Assembly: GCF_017875645.1 (NCBI RefSeq)
Contig: NZ_JAGGMR010000001.1
Location: 2,852,001-2,916,000 of the forward strand
Source of the DNA: Nocardia goodfellowii
GTDB lineage: Bacteria > Actinomycetota > Actinomycetes > Mycobacteriales > Mycobacteriaceae
Length of the DNA: 64,000 bases
Direction: 5' to 3'
Shown: piece after piece, positions 9,831 through 17,793 of the stretch
How the letters are laid out: the number at the start of each line of letters is the position of its first letter
Position numbering within the stretch: position 1 is the stretch's first letter
Position numbers and translations under genes: made by a program
Notes under the pieces: generated by a model
Seen by the model: only the letters and a program-made list of their open reading frames with translations
Told to the model about the DNA's origin: nothing
Database searches by the model: none

Positions 9831-9838
9831 CATTTTGG
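9831..9838. repeat. Target-site duplication, left copy (CATTTTGG)
   Basis: Eight bases identical to 11354-11361, bracketing the IS1182-like element. On the minus strand it encodes the Pro-Lys junction of the split IS630 transposase. Confidence 0.75.
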
Positions 9839-11353
9839 ACACTGATGGCGATTCGGCTGGGGCGGAGATCGTTCGGCATGATCGACACCGGTGTCTGGGT
9901 CATGGTGTCGATGGAGGCTGTGGTGTAGTTGCGTCCACGCGGGTTGGATGTGGCTCCGGCGGAGACGTTTCGGGTTGCGCGGTCCGTTACTCGGTGCTCA
10001 GCGAGTTCCGTTCGCGGCTGGTCGCGGGCGGGTTGGAGCAACGTGTGCTCGACGCGGTCCTGGAGGCAGCGCGCCGGGTCGGGTTGCTGAAGCCGGGCGG
10101 GCGGCAGCGAACTGATTCGATTCACGAGCTGGCCGCAGTGCGCGATCTCAACCGACTGCAGTTTGTCACCGAAACCTGCGAGCCGGGCTCAATGCACTTG
10201 CTGCCGTGGCACCGGAGTGGCTGACCGGCATCACCGATCCGGAATGGTTCGACAGATACAGTGCCCGATCTGAAGACGCTCGGTTCCCGAGCCGCTGGGC
10301 GGCGCGTGCCGCCCACGCGAACCAGATCGGCTCGGACGGAATGGCCGTGCTATCCGCGGTCACCTCCGCAGACGCACCTGCCTGGCTACGGCAGCTTCCG
10401 GCGGTCGAGCTGCTGCAAGAAATTTGGGTTCAGCGATACAAGGTCTCCGATGGAACGGTGTCCTGGAGAGACAAGAAAGACCTGCCACCAGCGGCGATCC
10501 GCTACTGCTCACCCTATGGCAACCAGGCCCGGACCGGCACCGAACGGGACGCGTCCTGGAACGGCTACAAGGTCCACCTCACCGAAACCTGCGAGCCCGA
10601 CGCACCACACCTGATCACCCAGGTCGCCACCACGCCGGCACCGGTCCCCGATATGGCGATGACCGCGGCGATCCACACCAACCTGGCCGAGCGGGACCTG
10701 CTGCCCGAGGTGCACCTGGTCGACGCCGGCTACATCGATGCCGGATTGCTCATCGCCGCACGACGCGAACACGAGATCGAGCTGCTTGGCCCGGCGAAGT
10801 CGGCCACCGGCTGCCAAGCCGCCCCCAACGGCGGCTACACCCTGTCCGACTTCACCATCGACTGGGACAACGAACGGGTGACCTGCCCGCAAGGCACCGC
10901 CTCCAGCGCCTGGCAAGCCGGCCAATCCCAAGACGGGATCCCCGTCATCAGAGTTCGATTCCCCAGCTCAGCATGCCAATCCTGTCCCGCCCGGGAACAA
11001 TGCACCCGTTCGGGTTCAGGTCGACGGCTTACCCTGCGCCACCAAGCCCAGCACCAGGCGCTTCAACTCGCTCGCACCGAACAACAGACCGAACCGTGGC
11101 AACAGCGCTACCAGCATCGCGCAGGCGTGGAAGGCACAATCGGCCAAGGCATTCGAGCCTGCGGCCTGCGCCGTTCCCGTTACCGCGGGTTGCCCGAAAC
11201 CTGCCTCCAGCACCTATTGACCGCTGCAGACCTCGACCTCAACCACCTCGATACCTGGTGGGGGGGCAACACCTTTCGCTCCAACGCGAACATCACATGT
11301 CGGTGCGCTCAGGCCAGCCGTCTGACGGCTCACCAGGATTCGGCAACAGTGTT
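9839..11353 (+). mobile_element. IS1182-like element inserted in the IS630 transposase
   Basis: The element is about 1.5 kb. Its ends are imperfect inverted repeats: ACACTGATGGCGATTCGG at the left and, read from the right, ACACTGTTGCCGAATCCT. The base string CATTTTGG occurs directly outside both ends (9831-9838 and 11354-11361), as expected for a target-site duplication. Removing the element and one copy rejoins the IS630 frame exactly (ALNPK + WSGG). Confidence 0.82.
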
Positions 11354-11390
11354 CATTTTGGGTTCAGTGCCTCGAACCTCCGGTCGTTGA
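9925..11390 (+). pseudogene. IS1182-family transposase, frameshifted
   Basis: N-terminal pieces RPRGLDVAPAETFRVAR and YSVLSEFRSRLVAGGLEQRV (DUF772-like) lie in different frames near 9935-10050. A further shift near 10185 separates LAAVRDLNRLQFVTETCE from the long C-terminal frame (ALAAVAPEWLTGITDPEWFD onward). That frame holds the DDE_Tnp_1 core: KVHLTETCEPD, HLVDAGYIDAGLL, the zinc-like CQSCPAREQC and RAGVEGTIGQGIRACGLRRSRYRG with the catalytic Glu. The frame runs past the right terminal repeat to a stop at 11390, so the native stop is also lost or absent. Not functional as read. Confidence 0.85.
11354..11361. repeat. Target-site duplication, right copy (CATTTTGG)
   Basis: Eight bases identical to 9831-9838 at the other end of the inserted element. 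Confidence 0.75.
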
Positions 11391-11595
11391 ACTCGTGAAT
11401 TACTTGCCGCACATAGTTTTCCGATACTTGCATCAGTTGCGCGATCGCGGGGACCGGTTGCGGCTGGGCAGAGGGCATCACCACGATCGCGCGTCGCGTC
11501 CTGAGAGGTTGTCTGCTCGTCTTGGTGGTCTTCTGCAACCGGCGTCCCTCCTCCGGGCTCAACGCTCGCACAAAAACTTCCGGCTTCCGGGCCAC
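11354..11595 (-). pseudogene. IS630-family transposase, 5' half
   Basis: From GTG 11595 the frame reads VARKPEVFVRALSPEEGRRL, then RRAIVVMPSAQPQPVPAIAQ and VRQVIHEFNDRRFEALNPK, the N-terminal helix-turn-helix region of IS630 transposases. It stops abruptly at the edge of the IS1182-like element. The continuation (WSGGRPKK) is at 9836 downward. The frame is open upstream to 11688, but family members start at this position. Confidence 0.87.
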
Positions 11596-11646
11596 CGGAT
11601 GGCCAGTTTTTGCACGGCGCCGCCATAACCAGTCCAGATTGCGCAA

Positions 11647-11690
11647 CCTGCATGGGTGCAGGCTTCGCGTGGAGTCAGTCTGCTCCACGC
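11647..11690. other. Two adjacent hairpins
   Basis: CCTGCA/TGCAGG with a 4-base loop (11647-11662) is followed by a perfect 8-bp inverted repeat GCGTGGAG/CTCCACGC with an 8-base loop (11667-11690). They lie just upstream of the IS630 5' half and downstream of the 11704 gene's stop. Neither is followed by a T-run, so I do not call a terminator. They may be part of the IS630 end or a structural remnant. Confidence 0.45.
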
Positions 11691-11703
11691 AAAGCCTCGC
11701 CCC

Positions 11704-12012
11704 CTACTGAGGAAGTTCGACACCCGCAGGGAGATCATACTCTTTGAGTACGACTGCATCGCTATAGTCGGGATCGAGATCCTCATTATCTCGGGAAACT
11801 CTGAACTGGATCTTCAAATACAATTCAGGGTTGTACGCCTTGAGAGGCTCAAGCGACACCTGATGAGAAATGCCGAACGGGTCAGTCAGCGTGCCTTCCC
11901 AAGAGTCACCGAATTCTTCGATATAACTCCGTATGGTCCGGCCTGGATAGCCAAGCCTTTCAACCGGGTTCAGCGCGGTCGCTTCAGCGGTGATTCTGAC
12001 GCGATTGGTCAT
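11704..12012 (-). CDS. Hypothetical protein, 102 aa
   Basis: A soluble, acidic protein starting MTNRVRITAEATALNPVERL, with no signal peptide or membrane helix. ATG 12012 has GGGAG about 9 bases upstream. It is in the same direction as, and about 40 bases behind, the small secreted protein gene at 12053-12253, so it may share that transcript. The middle (SWEGTLTDPFGISHQVSLEP) looks like beta-strand and turn sequence, but I recognise no family. Its base composition is less GC-rich than the S9 peptidase side, in keeping with an accessory origin. Confidence 0.55.
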   Translation of the reverse strand: MTNRVRITAEATALNPVERLGYPGRTIRSYIEEFGDSWEGTLTDPFGISHQVSLEPLKAYNPELYLKIQFRVSRDNEDLDPDYSDAVVLKEYDLPAGVELPQ

Positions 12013-12052
12013 TGATGGTAACTCCCAACGCATTCGATGGAGGATTGCACCC

Positions 12053-12253
12053 TCAGTCTACCTGCGTATAAACCAGCTCTCCGTTGCACCTCTCCACCAG
12101 GAACTTCCCATCCTCAGTGATGCCCATTACCGCACAGCCGTCATCCGCAGTGGCATTCGCAACGGCTGGGCTGATCGCCGCCACGCCAGTAATGGAACCG
12201 AATGTAAGTGCCGAACCGGCAACGACGACAGCGAAGAGCTTCTTCAACTTCAC
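12053..12253 (-). CDS. Small secreted protein, paralogue of the 8065-8268 gene
   Basis: 66 residues from GTG 12253 with AGGAAC upstream. Basic KLKK start, hydrophobic signal segment to about ANA-TA, and a mature part of about 35 residues with two Cys (DGCAVMGITEDGKFLVERCN). The signal and general plan match the protein at 8065-8268. The frame stays open upstream to GTG 12424, and that extension holds a hydrophobic stretch (FWLSPAAVAIGYPALAI) resembling the helix of the 8394-8615 protein. The ancestral two-gene layout may therefore have fused or decayed here. Function unknown. Confidence 0.65.
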   Translation of the reverse strand: MKLKKLFAVVVAGSALTFGSITGVAAISPAVANATADDGCAVMGITEDGKFLVERCNGELVYTQVD

Positions 12254-12635
12254 GATGTTCCTAACTGTTTTGTGATTTTTCGATCCCTCCAGCGGAGCTG
12301 AGGGAGTTTTTGAGGGCGCGGTAGTTTCCGTCACCGCCATCCGCAGCGTTTCAGTAAGCAGGTTGATAGCCAGCGCGGGGTATCCGATCGCAACCGCAGC
12401 AGGCGACAGCCAAAATGTCAGCACCGCAGACTATTCGTCTCGCCGCACGGCCTGCTCGTCATCGATTGCCCTGAACGGCAGGAGATTCCCGGCACTGCCG
12501 AGGATTTTGTCTCCGTCTGCTCGGCTAGCCTGCAGGCATCGCCCCGCCTATCGGTGGTTCACCCCCGTATGTGGACGGTCGTGGAGTGAACTCCGGCGTG
12601 ATCGTTTCATTTCGCCTCAATCGCCCTAGTGGTCC

Positions 12636-12703
12636 CCTGTTACTAAGATTCGACGCCCCTGCGACCCAACAGGTTCCATCTCTTATTGGTGACCTAAATC
12701 ACA
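12636..12703 (-). promoter_or_regulatory. Conserved promoter block with CRP-like box (second copy)
   Basis: On the minus strand it begins TGTGATTTAGGTCACC, then TGGAACCTGTTG and a TTAGT segment, matching the block at 8670-8735 in order and spacing. The box fits the CRP pattern TGTGA-N6-TCAC. It lies about 450 bases upstream of the small secreted protein GTG at 12253. Confidence 0.58.
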
Positions 12704-13183
12704 TGAGCCGAAAGCAGTGGCCGTAATCGTTTGGGCTGCAAGCCAACTCCGCCAGAGCGGGTACCCGGGGCCCGTGCATGGAGTGCAGCAAGGCTGCCGC
12801 GATCCGGCAGGAGCTGCCGATGGCGGCCTGTGACCTGTGCTGGGACACGATGGGCGGCTGGCCCTCGGCGCCGACCGCGGCATGAGCGGCAGCGCGATGC
12901 AGGCTCCGCCAATTGGCCTGCACCACGCGATGGGCGACAGCCCCTTTCGCGCGCAGACCCGCTCGAAGACACCACCCCGAAGCGGATCCGGATCGGACTG
13001 GCCCCGCTACGCCGGCAAAGGTACCCCTTCCTGCAGCCCGCCGGCAGGACCTGGCTCATAGCGGCGGTCGGTTGTCGATCAGCCGATGCCTAAGCGCGCC
13101 ACCCGTCGAGACCGACGCCTTTGTGGTGTCGCCCTTCACCGCGGAGCTGCGCGGCGGCTCCAAGACCTCCGTCCGAGGAACGG
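12704..13183. other. Gene-poor stretch with one possible 35-aa ORF
   Basis: No gene I can support firmly. A short plus-strand frame at 12778-12885 (ATG to TGA) encodes 35 residues with two CxxC-like pairs (MECSKAAAIRQEL, then ACDLCWD; a further Cys lies just upstream of the ATG). No clear ribosome site is visible, so it could be chance or a fragment of a zinc-ribbon protein. Confidence 0.3.
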
Positions 13184-13920
13184 CTAGGCCCTGGTGACAT
13201 CTGCCGCCGCAGTTCCCCTACTCGACAGGGGCACCCGTACGGGAAGCCCAGCGCGGGCCCGCTCGACGGCCGCTCTCGATGATTTGCCCTGTGCGATCTT
13301 CTTGTCGTAGTAGCTGCGTTCGGCACTGCCGCGCATGCGAATCTGAATCATCGCGATGGTGTGTAGGGCGGAGTTCAGTTCTCGATCGCCGTGGCGAGAC
13401 AGGCGATGCCGAGTCGAGTCACCGCTGGCGATGTCGGCCGTCGCAGTGCCGGTGTAGTTGGCGTAGGCCGCCGCCGTCAAGAAACGACGTGCGGGCCGGT
13501 TCGACCGATGATGCGGGCGGCATCACCGGCCCGATCCCGGGGATGTCGCGCAGCGTAGTGCCGTGCATGTTGAGCAGTTCATCCATGGCCAGGGATTTGC
13601 GTACCCGATCGGTGGCGGTGACCGGGCGTAGAGCGCGCAGGGCAGTCGTAGCCTTCGGAGCGGTCAAGTCGGTGGGCACGCCGCCGGGCAGCAACTCCCT
13701 CAACAATGCATGCAGCTGGTTGACCGATCGAGTTCTGATGCTGGACAGGTCCTTTCGGCGTTCAACGAGCAGCGCGAGAGATTCGGCATGCGTTTCTTCG
13801 AGCACAGGGCGGGCATCTCCATGCAACGCTGGTGGCGGCGGCGTCGATTCGGTCGTTCTTACGGCGTCCGCTACGGGAGAGTTGGCGGACTCGCGCTGTT
13901 GCGGCTGGTGCGACATACGG
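13184..13920 (-). pseudogene. IS110-family transposase remnant
   Basis: Minus-strand frames rebuild the middle and end of an IS110 (DEDD) transposase. RKNDRIDAAATSVA lies near 13850; after a frameshift come HAESLALLVERRKDLSSIRT and TLRDIPGIGPV. After another shift near 13500 comes the Transposase_20 tail (ASGDSTRHRLSRHGDRELNS, then MIQIRMRGSAERSYYDKKIA), ending at 13184. The first about 100 residues, with the first catalytic acids, are not recognisable. Inactive relic. Confidence 0.85.
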
Positions 13921-14052
13921 TCACTGTTGTTTCGATGGCTTGCCCGATACGCAACTTAAGGCTGAGGAAGAAATCGCAGGTCATGAGAGTCAAAGTCCGT
14001 GGAGACGGACAGCGAGTCCTCGTCCATCACTCCTCGATCGGAGACGACAGGA

Positions 14053-14913
14053 TCACCGCGAACCGTAATCCCAATCGTCCCAAGGAGAGTCGTACACCGA
14101 AAAGAGCTCCTCGTCTTCCCGGATCTGCGATGTCGGTGGATCGGCGGCCGCCGGTGAAATCGGATCCTCCGGGGCGCCCATTGCTGGGCTGTCGAGAATA
14201 TCGGCCTCACGTCCAAGGTCGGCCCGCTGGTAGGAATCGCCGCCCTGACGGGACGTGGAGACGCGTTCCGCTTCGGTCGTGGTAACGCCGGGGAATCTTC
14301 TGCGGGGAGGGGGATTCGGCAGGATGCGAACGTAAGCAGAATCATCTTCTGGCAGTTGATATGGGCGGATGAGATGTTCCATCGAGCCATAGGAGAACTC
14401 GGCAGACTGGTGCTCCGCCGACAAATCTTGTTCGTCCTCGTCTAGGAGCCGATAGGGACGAATGGTAGGCCAATTCGCGTCGTCAGATACTGGTTCGGAT
14501 TCGGCCGTGGATACGGGAGTCACATCGGCGACGGGAGCTGATGCTTCCGTATCCGCCTCTTCGTCGTGAGGGTCGTCGCCGTCGTCAATTTGGGCAACAG
14601 CATCGTTGAGTACAGCAATCGCGCGTGCGAGACCGATCTTGTGGATCTCAAAGATTATCTCGGCGGCTTGGGTTGCGGACAGCCTGGAGCCCTGTTCGCT
14701 CAGTTGAATCGAATGCAACGTGCCATCCGCGCCAACCTCGACTGTGACCATATCGTTGGGTGAAGATGCAGTGCCCCGCGCGATAGCCAGAGCCTCCTGC
14801 AGCGCTTCAGCTTTCGCTGTTTGTTGCTCGACTTTCCCCACTTTCCCCACTTTCCCCTTCTTGCTCCTGCCCAGCTGATCGGCCAGTCCGCGCAAGAGGT
14901 TCTCTCCGCACAA
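14053..14913 (-). CDS. YbaB/EbfC-like protein with long acidic tail
   Basis: 286 residues. Residues about 1-110 resemble the YbaB/EbfC nucleoid-associated fold that actinobacteria often encode next to ESX genes (VTVEVGADGTLHSIQLSEQG, then the helix AAEIIFEIHKIGLARAIAVL). A Lys-Gly-Val run (GKVGKVGKV) sits before the first helix. Residues about 110-286 are acidic and probably disordered, with a repeated element IRPYRLLDED / IRPYQLPEDD. It is divergent from the EspC-like gene at 15128, and the shared upstream region contains an 11-bp inverted repeat. Role in secretion is inferred from context only. Confidence 0.65.
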   Translation of the reverse strand: MCGENLLRGLADQLGRSKKGKVGKVGKVEQQTAKAEALQEALAIARGTASSPNDMVTVEVGADGTLHSIQLSEQGSRLSATQAAEIIFEIHKIGLARAIAVLNDAVAQIDDGDDPHDEEADTEASAPVADVTPVSTAESEPVSDDANWPTIRPYRLLDEDEQDLSAEHQSAEFSYGSMEHLIRPYQLPEDDSAYVRILPNPPPRRRFPGVTTTEAERVSTSRQGGDSYQRADLGREADILDSPAMGAPEDPISPAAADPPTSQIREDEELFSVYDSPWDDWDYGSR

Positions 14914-15040
14914 GCTACAAGGGTCGGGGGCTCCCCACCATAGGGGATTTGCGGCAGACTGTGATCTGCACCCCGGCGGCAGTAACGTCCTTGCGACTAA
15001 GTGAGGGATGGCCTAATCTACTGCTGCACTTGCCCATTCG

Positions 15041-15069
15041 CCCACATGAGGATCCTAGCCTCATGTGGG
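15041..15069. promoter_or_regulatory. Perfect 11-bp inverted repeat in a divergent promoter region
   Basis: Arms CCCACATGAGG (15041-15051) and CCTCATGTGGG (15059-15069) around a 7-base spacer. It lies 59 bases upstream of the EspC-like start and between two divergent genes. There is no T-run, so an operator or an mRNA leader hairpin is more likely than a terminator. Confidence 0.55.
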
Positions 15070-15127
15070 TAGAGTGATCATCGAGCGGCATGGGGTGGCT
15101 GGAGGCTAGGCGAAATGGGGGAGCAAG

Positions 15128-15415
15128 ATGAAGGTCGATCCTGCTGAGTTGCGGGCCTTGGCTCGTTGGATGGACAGTGTCGCCGCGGCTATCGGCGCAC
15201 TGGAGGTCAAAACCTCTGCGTCCGCTGTCCGGACGGTGTTGCCGGGCTCGCCACTGGGTGCCCTCACCGACACGGCTGTGGCGCAGGTGGAGGAGGCTTG
15301 GTCGCGGATGGCTAGTCGGTGTACTCGCATCTCGGTGGTAGCGAAGGGCACGGCAGGGGATTTCGAGGTCACCGACGACGAATTCGGCCGCAAGTTGAAG
15401 GCGATGGGCAGTTGA
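15128..15415 (+). CDS. EspC-like type VII secretion substrate
   Basis: 95 residues, starting [20 protein letters not shown], with a predicted helical hairpin of the ESX-1 secretion-associated (EspC / DUF2580) type. The second helix contains [20 protein letters not shown], and the C-terminus ([17 protein letters not shown]) is like those of exported helical-bundle substrates. GGGGGAG precedes the ATG at 7-nt spacing. The following gene starts directly after its stop, so they probably act as a partner pair exported by an ESX machine encoded elsewhere. Confidence 0.72.
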   Translation: MKVDPAELRALARWMDSVAAAIGALEVKTSASAVRTVLPGSPLGALTDTAVAQVEEAWSRMASRCTRISVVAKGTAGDFEVTDDEFGRKLKAMGS

Positions 15416-15417
15416 CA

Positions 15418-16557
15418 GTGCAGACCACATCCGACACACCAACATTGACCCAGATCCGCGCCTGGCAACCGTGGAAACTCGGTGAGGTCGGTGATGTCGT
15501 TTCGGCGCGCAGCGGCGAGTTCGTGTCGCTGCTCGAGCGGATGGTCACCCAGATCAGAGATGCAGGCAGCCATTGGCGAGGCAATGCCTATTACGCCGCC
15601 TACGACCGGATCGCCGGCGACCGTGACCTCGGTAAGCGAATCGCCAGCGAAACCGTCGGGCTCGCACAGGCATTCACCGACGCCGGTAACACGCTTACGA
15701 ACCATCGACGGTCGTTGCTGAACAAGGTTACCGACGCCACCGAGGCTGGCTACGCAGTGTCGGAGCAGTGGGTGGTATCAGCGAAAGAGTCCACCGACTC
15801 CAATGGGTTACGAACGCACCAGGCTGCGGTAGCAGCAGCCTTGACCGAGTTGCTCGCAGCGCAGACGATTTCCGCCGCAAAGATCCAGGCGGCGCAAACG
15901 GCGCTGAAGGCGTTGGTCGACCAACTCGAGCCTGTTGGCGCACCGGTGAATAGCCCAAGCGCGTCTCCCGCCGCCGCCAGCTCGGGTCCGCCGACCACAA
16001 GCACGCCCGCAGCGACAAAACCCGCGACTGCTGCACCTACCAGTCCCGCATCCACAAGTGCGGCGCCGACGACAACAACTCCAGCGACGACAACAACTCC
16101 AGCGACGACAACAACTCCAGCGACGACAACAACTCCAGCGACAACAACAACTCCAGCGACAACAACAACTCCTACGACGACACCTGCCACGCCTTCGCCG
16201 TCCAAGACTCCGAGTCCGACGCCTTCGCCGTCCAAGACTCCGAGTCCGACGCCTTCGCCGTCCAAGACTCCGAGTCCGACGCCTTCGCCGTCCAAGACTC
16301 CGAGTCCGACGCCTTCGCCGTCCAAGACTCCGAGCTCGACCCCTTCGCCCGCTGCGACGTCAACGCTTTTGGGAGATCTTGCCAAGCTCGTTAGTGCCGT
16401 TGCATCCCTGGACGATGATATCGCGAAGATCATCAAGGCGCCGGGTGAAGCGATCGCGCAAGTGATCGGCGCTGTCGACAAACTAGTTGTTGATGTCGAC
16501 AAGGCTCTTGACTCCTCACATTCGAGCCCGACAGCCGAACAGCCGAAGGATAAGTAG
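15418..16557 (+). CDS. ESX-associated helical protein with Pro/Thr repeat stalk
   Basis: 379 residues. Residues about 1-180 are helical with a WxG-like turn ([18 protein letters not shown]), consistent with a WXG100/LXG-type bundle pairing with the upstream EspC-like protein. Residues about 180-310 are a low-complexity stalk: six TTTTPA units, then five units of ten residues, [11 protein letters not shown] further helical part ([20 protein letters not shown]) follows. GTG 15418 is used; TTG 15412, which overlaps the previous stop, is an alternative. The stalk suggests a wall-spanning or surface-displayed protein and could be glycosylated on Thr. Function otherwise unknown. Confidence 0.7.
   Translation: MQTTSDTPTLTQIRAWQPWKLGEVGDVVSARSGEFVSLLERMVTQIRDAGSHWRGNAYYAAYDRIAGDRDLGKRIASETVGLAQAFTDAGNTLTNHRRSLLNKVTDATEAGYAVSEQWVVSAKESTDSNGLRTHQAAVAAALTELLAAQTISAAKIQAAQTALKALVDQLEPVGAPVNSPSASPAAASSGPPTTSTPAATKPATAAPTSPASTSAAPTTTTPATTTTPATTTTPATTTTPATTTTPATTTTPTTTPATPSPSKTPSPTPSPSKTPSPTPSPSKTPSPTPSPSKTPSPTPSPSKTPSSTPSPAATSTLLGDLAKLVSAVASLDDDIAKIIKAPGEAIAQVIGAVDKLVVDVDKALDSSHSSPTAEQPKDK
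16069..16176 (+). repeat. 18-bp coding repeats, six copies
   Basis: Unit ACGACAACAACTCCAGCG (some copies ACA first; the last copy varies at its end), encoding Thr-Thr-Thr-Thr-Pro-Ala inside the Pro/Thr stalk. Near identity between copies indicates recent expansion or gene conversion. Confidence 0.9.
16189..16338 (+). repeat. 30-bp coding repeats, five copies
   Basis: The unit begins ACGCCTTCGCCGTCCAAGAC and encodes [10 protein letters not shown]. The first four copies are identical and the fifth differs only near its end. Such arrays change copy number readily. Confidence 0.93.
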
Positions 16558-17793
16558 AAATCCGATCTTGAAGATGACGGCCATTGTGGGTGGCTGTGCG
16601 TAGATTTCGGACCGACACCAGAAGCCAGCTGATCTTTCAGATCACTAGTACTTTTTAGTCTGGACGCTTCAAGCCAGTAAGCCGATGAAGTAATACACCG
16701 AAGTCGACTCGAGTTGTTCGGCTACAACCACGACAGCCGCGACCGGACGGTCCGAGCTTGCGCCGCAATCGAATCCGACGACGGTGCAGTCGCTGCGCAA
16801 CTATCGGGACCAACTTTCGGGCGGACGGCAAATATTGAAATCGCCTTAAGTCCCCGCAGCTGCTGTCGTGTCACGGCGGCTGGTCGTGCTTCCCGGCGCG
16901 GGGTCCAGGAACCGGCCCCAGCAGCCAAAGCCCACCCGGAAGCTCTGGTGCCGCAGCGGGTTGACTCCCATCGCCTCTCGCCCTTCCAGCACCAGTCCGC
17001 TTCCTCAAACGCCCGTTCCGCACCTACGCTGAATTGCGCGTCTGCGCCGGCCATTACAGACGGCTGGCGAAGGCGAAGCCCAGCTCTACATCGTCGACTA
17101 CCGCCACGATGGCCGATACCTATCTGCGGGGACGAATGCATCGGAGCCATCCGTGCCACCACTGAACACCTCCCGCGTTGAAATCGGCCACTTGATCAAC
17201 CGTGCGGACACTAATATCCACGAAACTGCCTGCCAGCACTGAACAGTCGATGCTGCCCGAGAACGGTCTAACGCCACCACACCAAGCTCGACCGCGACCA
17301 CAGCGCAAGATTCACCTCCATCTTCGGGGGGTTGGATCGACCAGGCCGCCCGCCAGGCCCCCCGCAAGAAGCAAACGCTTGTAGGACCACCAGCTAATTC
17401 CACCACCCGTCGGCCAATCAAAGTGCCGCGCCGGCTGCCGCCGCAGAGCGACAGGCGCAATCCGAGTCCACGTATGAGCCGTTCAGTGGTGCGCGAGAAC
17501 GGCGCCGCGCGTGTGGCGAGATGCCGCCCCATCCGACGCCGAGCCCCCGGCGCATATGGCTGGCTGCCAACTGCCGCGGTTGGCAGCCAGTGAGGAAGAT
17601 CTCCGCGGAGCGCCGACTTCACTGAACACCACGATATCGACGCCGTTTCGACGGCATGGGTATTGTGGCGCGCTTTCGTCGAGGTTCATCTTGCTTGACT
17701 TGGCCAGTGCCGGGTGTCAGCTGGTGTTCCTGTGCACTACGCCTCATTGACAGCCTGCGCAATCGCGCACCCGGCACCACCGAAGGACAGCTG
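16558..17793. other. Gene-poor decayed stretch
   Basis: About 1.2 kb without a supportable gene. Around 17000-17230 two plus-strand frames look like remnants of a former protein: PFRTYAELRVCAGHYRRLAK in one frame, then after a shift EAQLYIVDYRHDGRYLSAGT running to a stop near 17242. I recognise no family. The rest shows no clear motif. Confidence 0.35.

Larger units (their letters stand above)
8960..9838 (-). pseudogene. IS630-family transposase, 3' half (interrupted and frameshifted)
   Basis: Reading from 9838 downward the frames give PKWSGGRPKKVDRARRE (helix-turn-helix end), VSWQATETWKAG, VICVDKFGPLNLQP (first Asp), then after a one-base frameshift near 9380 HYLIRDRKRWQEFLALL and FSPHKRAEVREWAA (second Asp region), PTYSSWLNWIE (catalytic Glu), and after a 25-bp duplication ESEFAALRYFALNGTDHRSH to the stop at 8960. 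These are the DDE_3 motifs of IS630. The 5' half of the gene lies at 11354-11595, beyond an inserted element. At least two frameshifts plus the insertion make it inactive. Confidence 0.88.

Noticed and set aside
16069..16338. CRISPR-like array
   Set aside because: The repeats are contiguous without spacers and in frame with a coding sequence; they are protein repeats.
15750..16502. 250-residue minus-strand frame with [17 protein letters not shown] repeats
   Set aside because: It is the antisense of the Pro/Thr repeat array; its repeats only mirror the coding strand.
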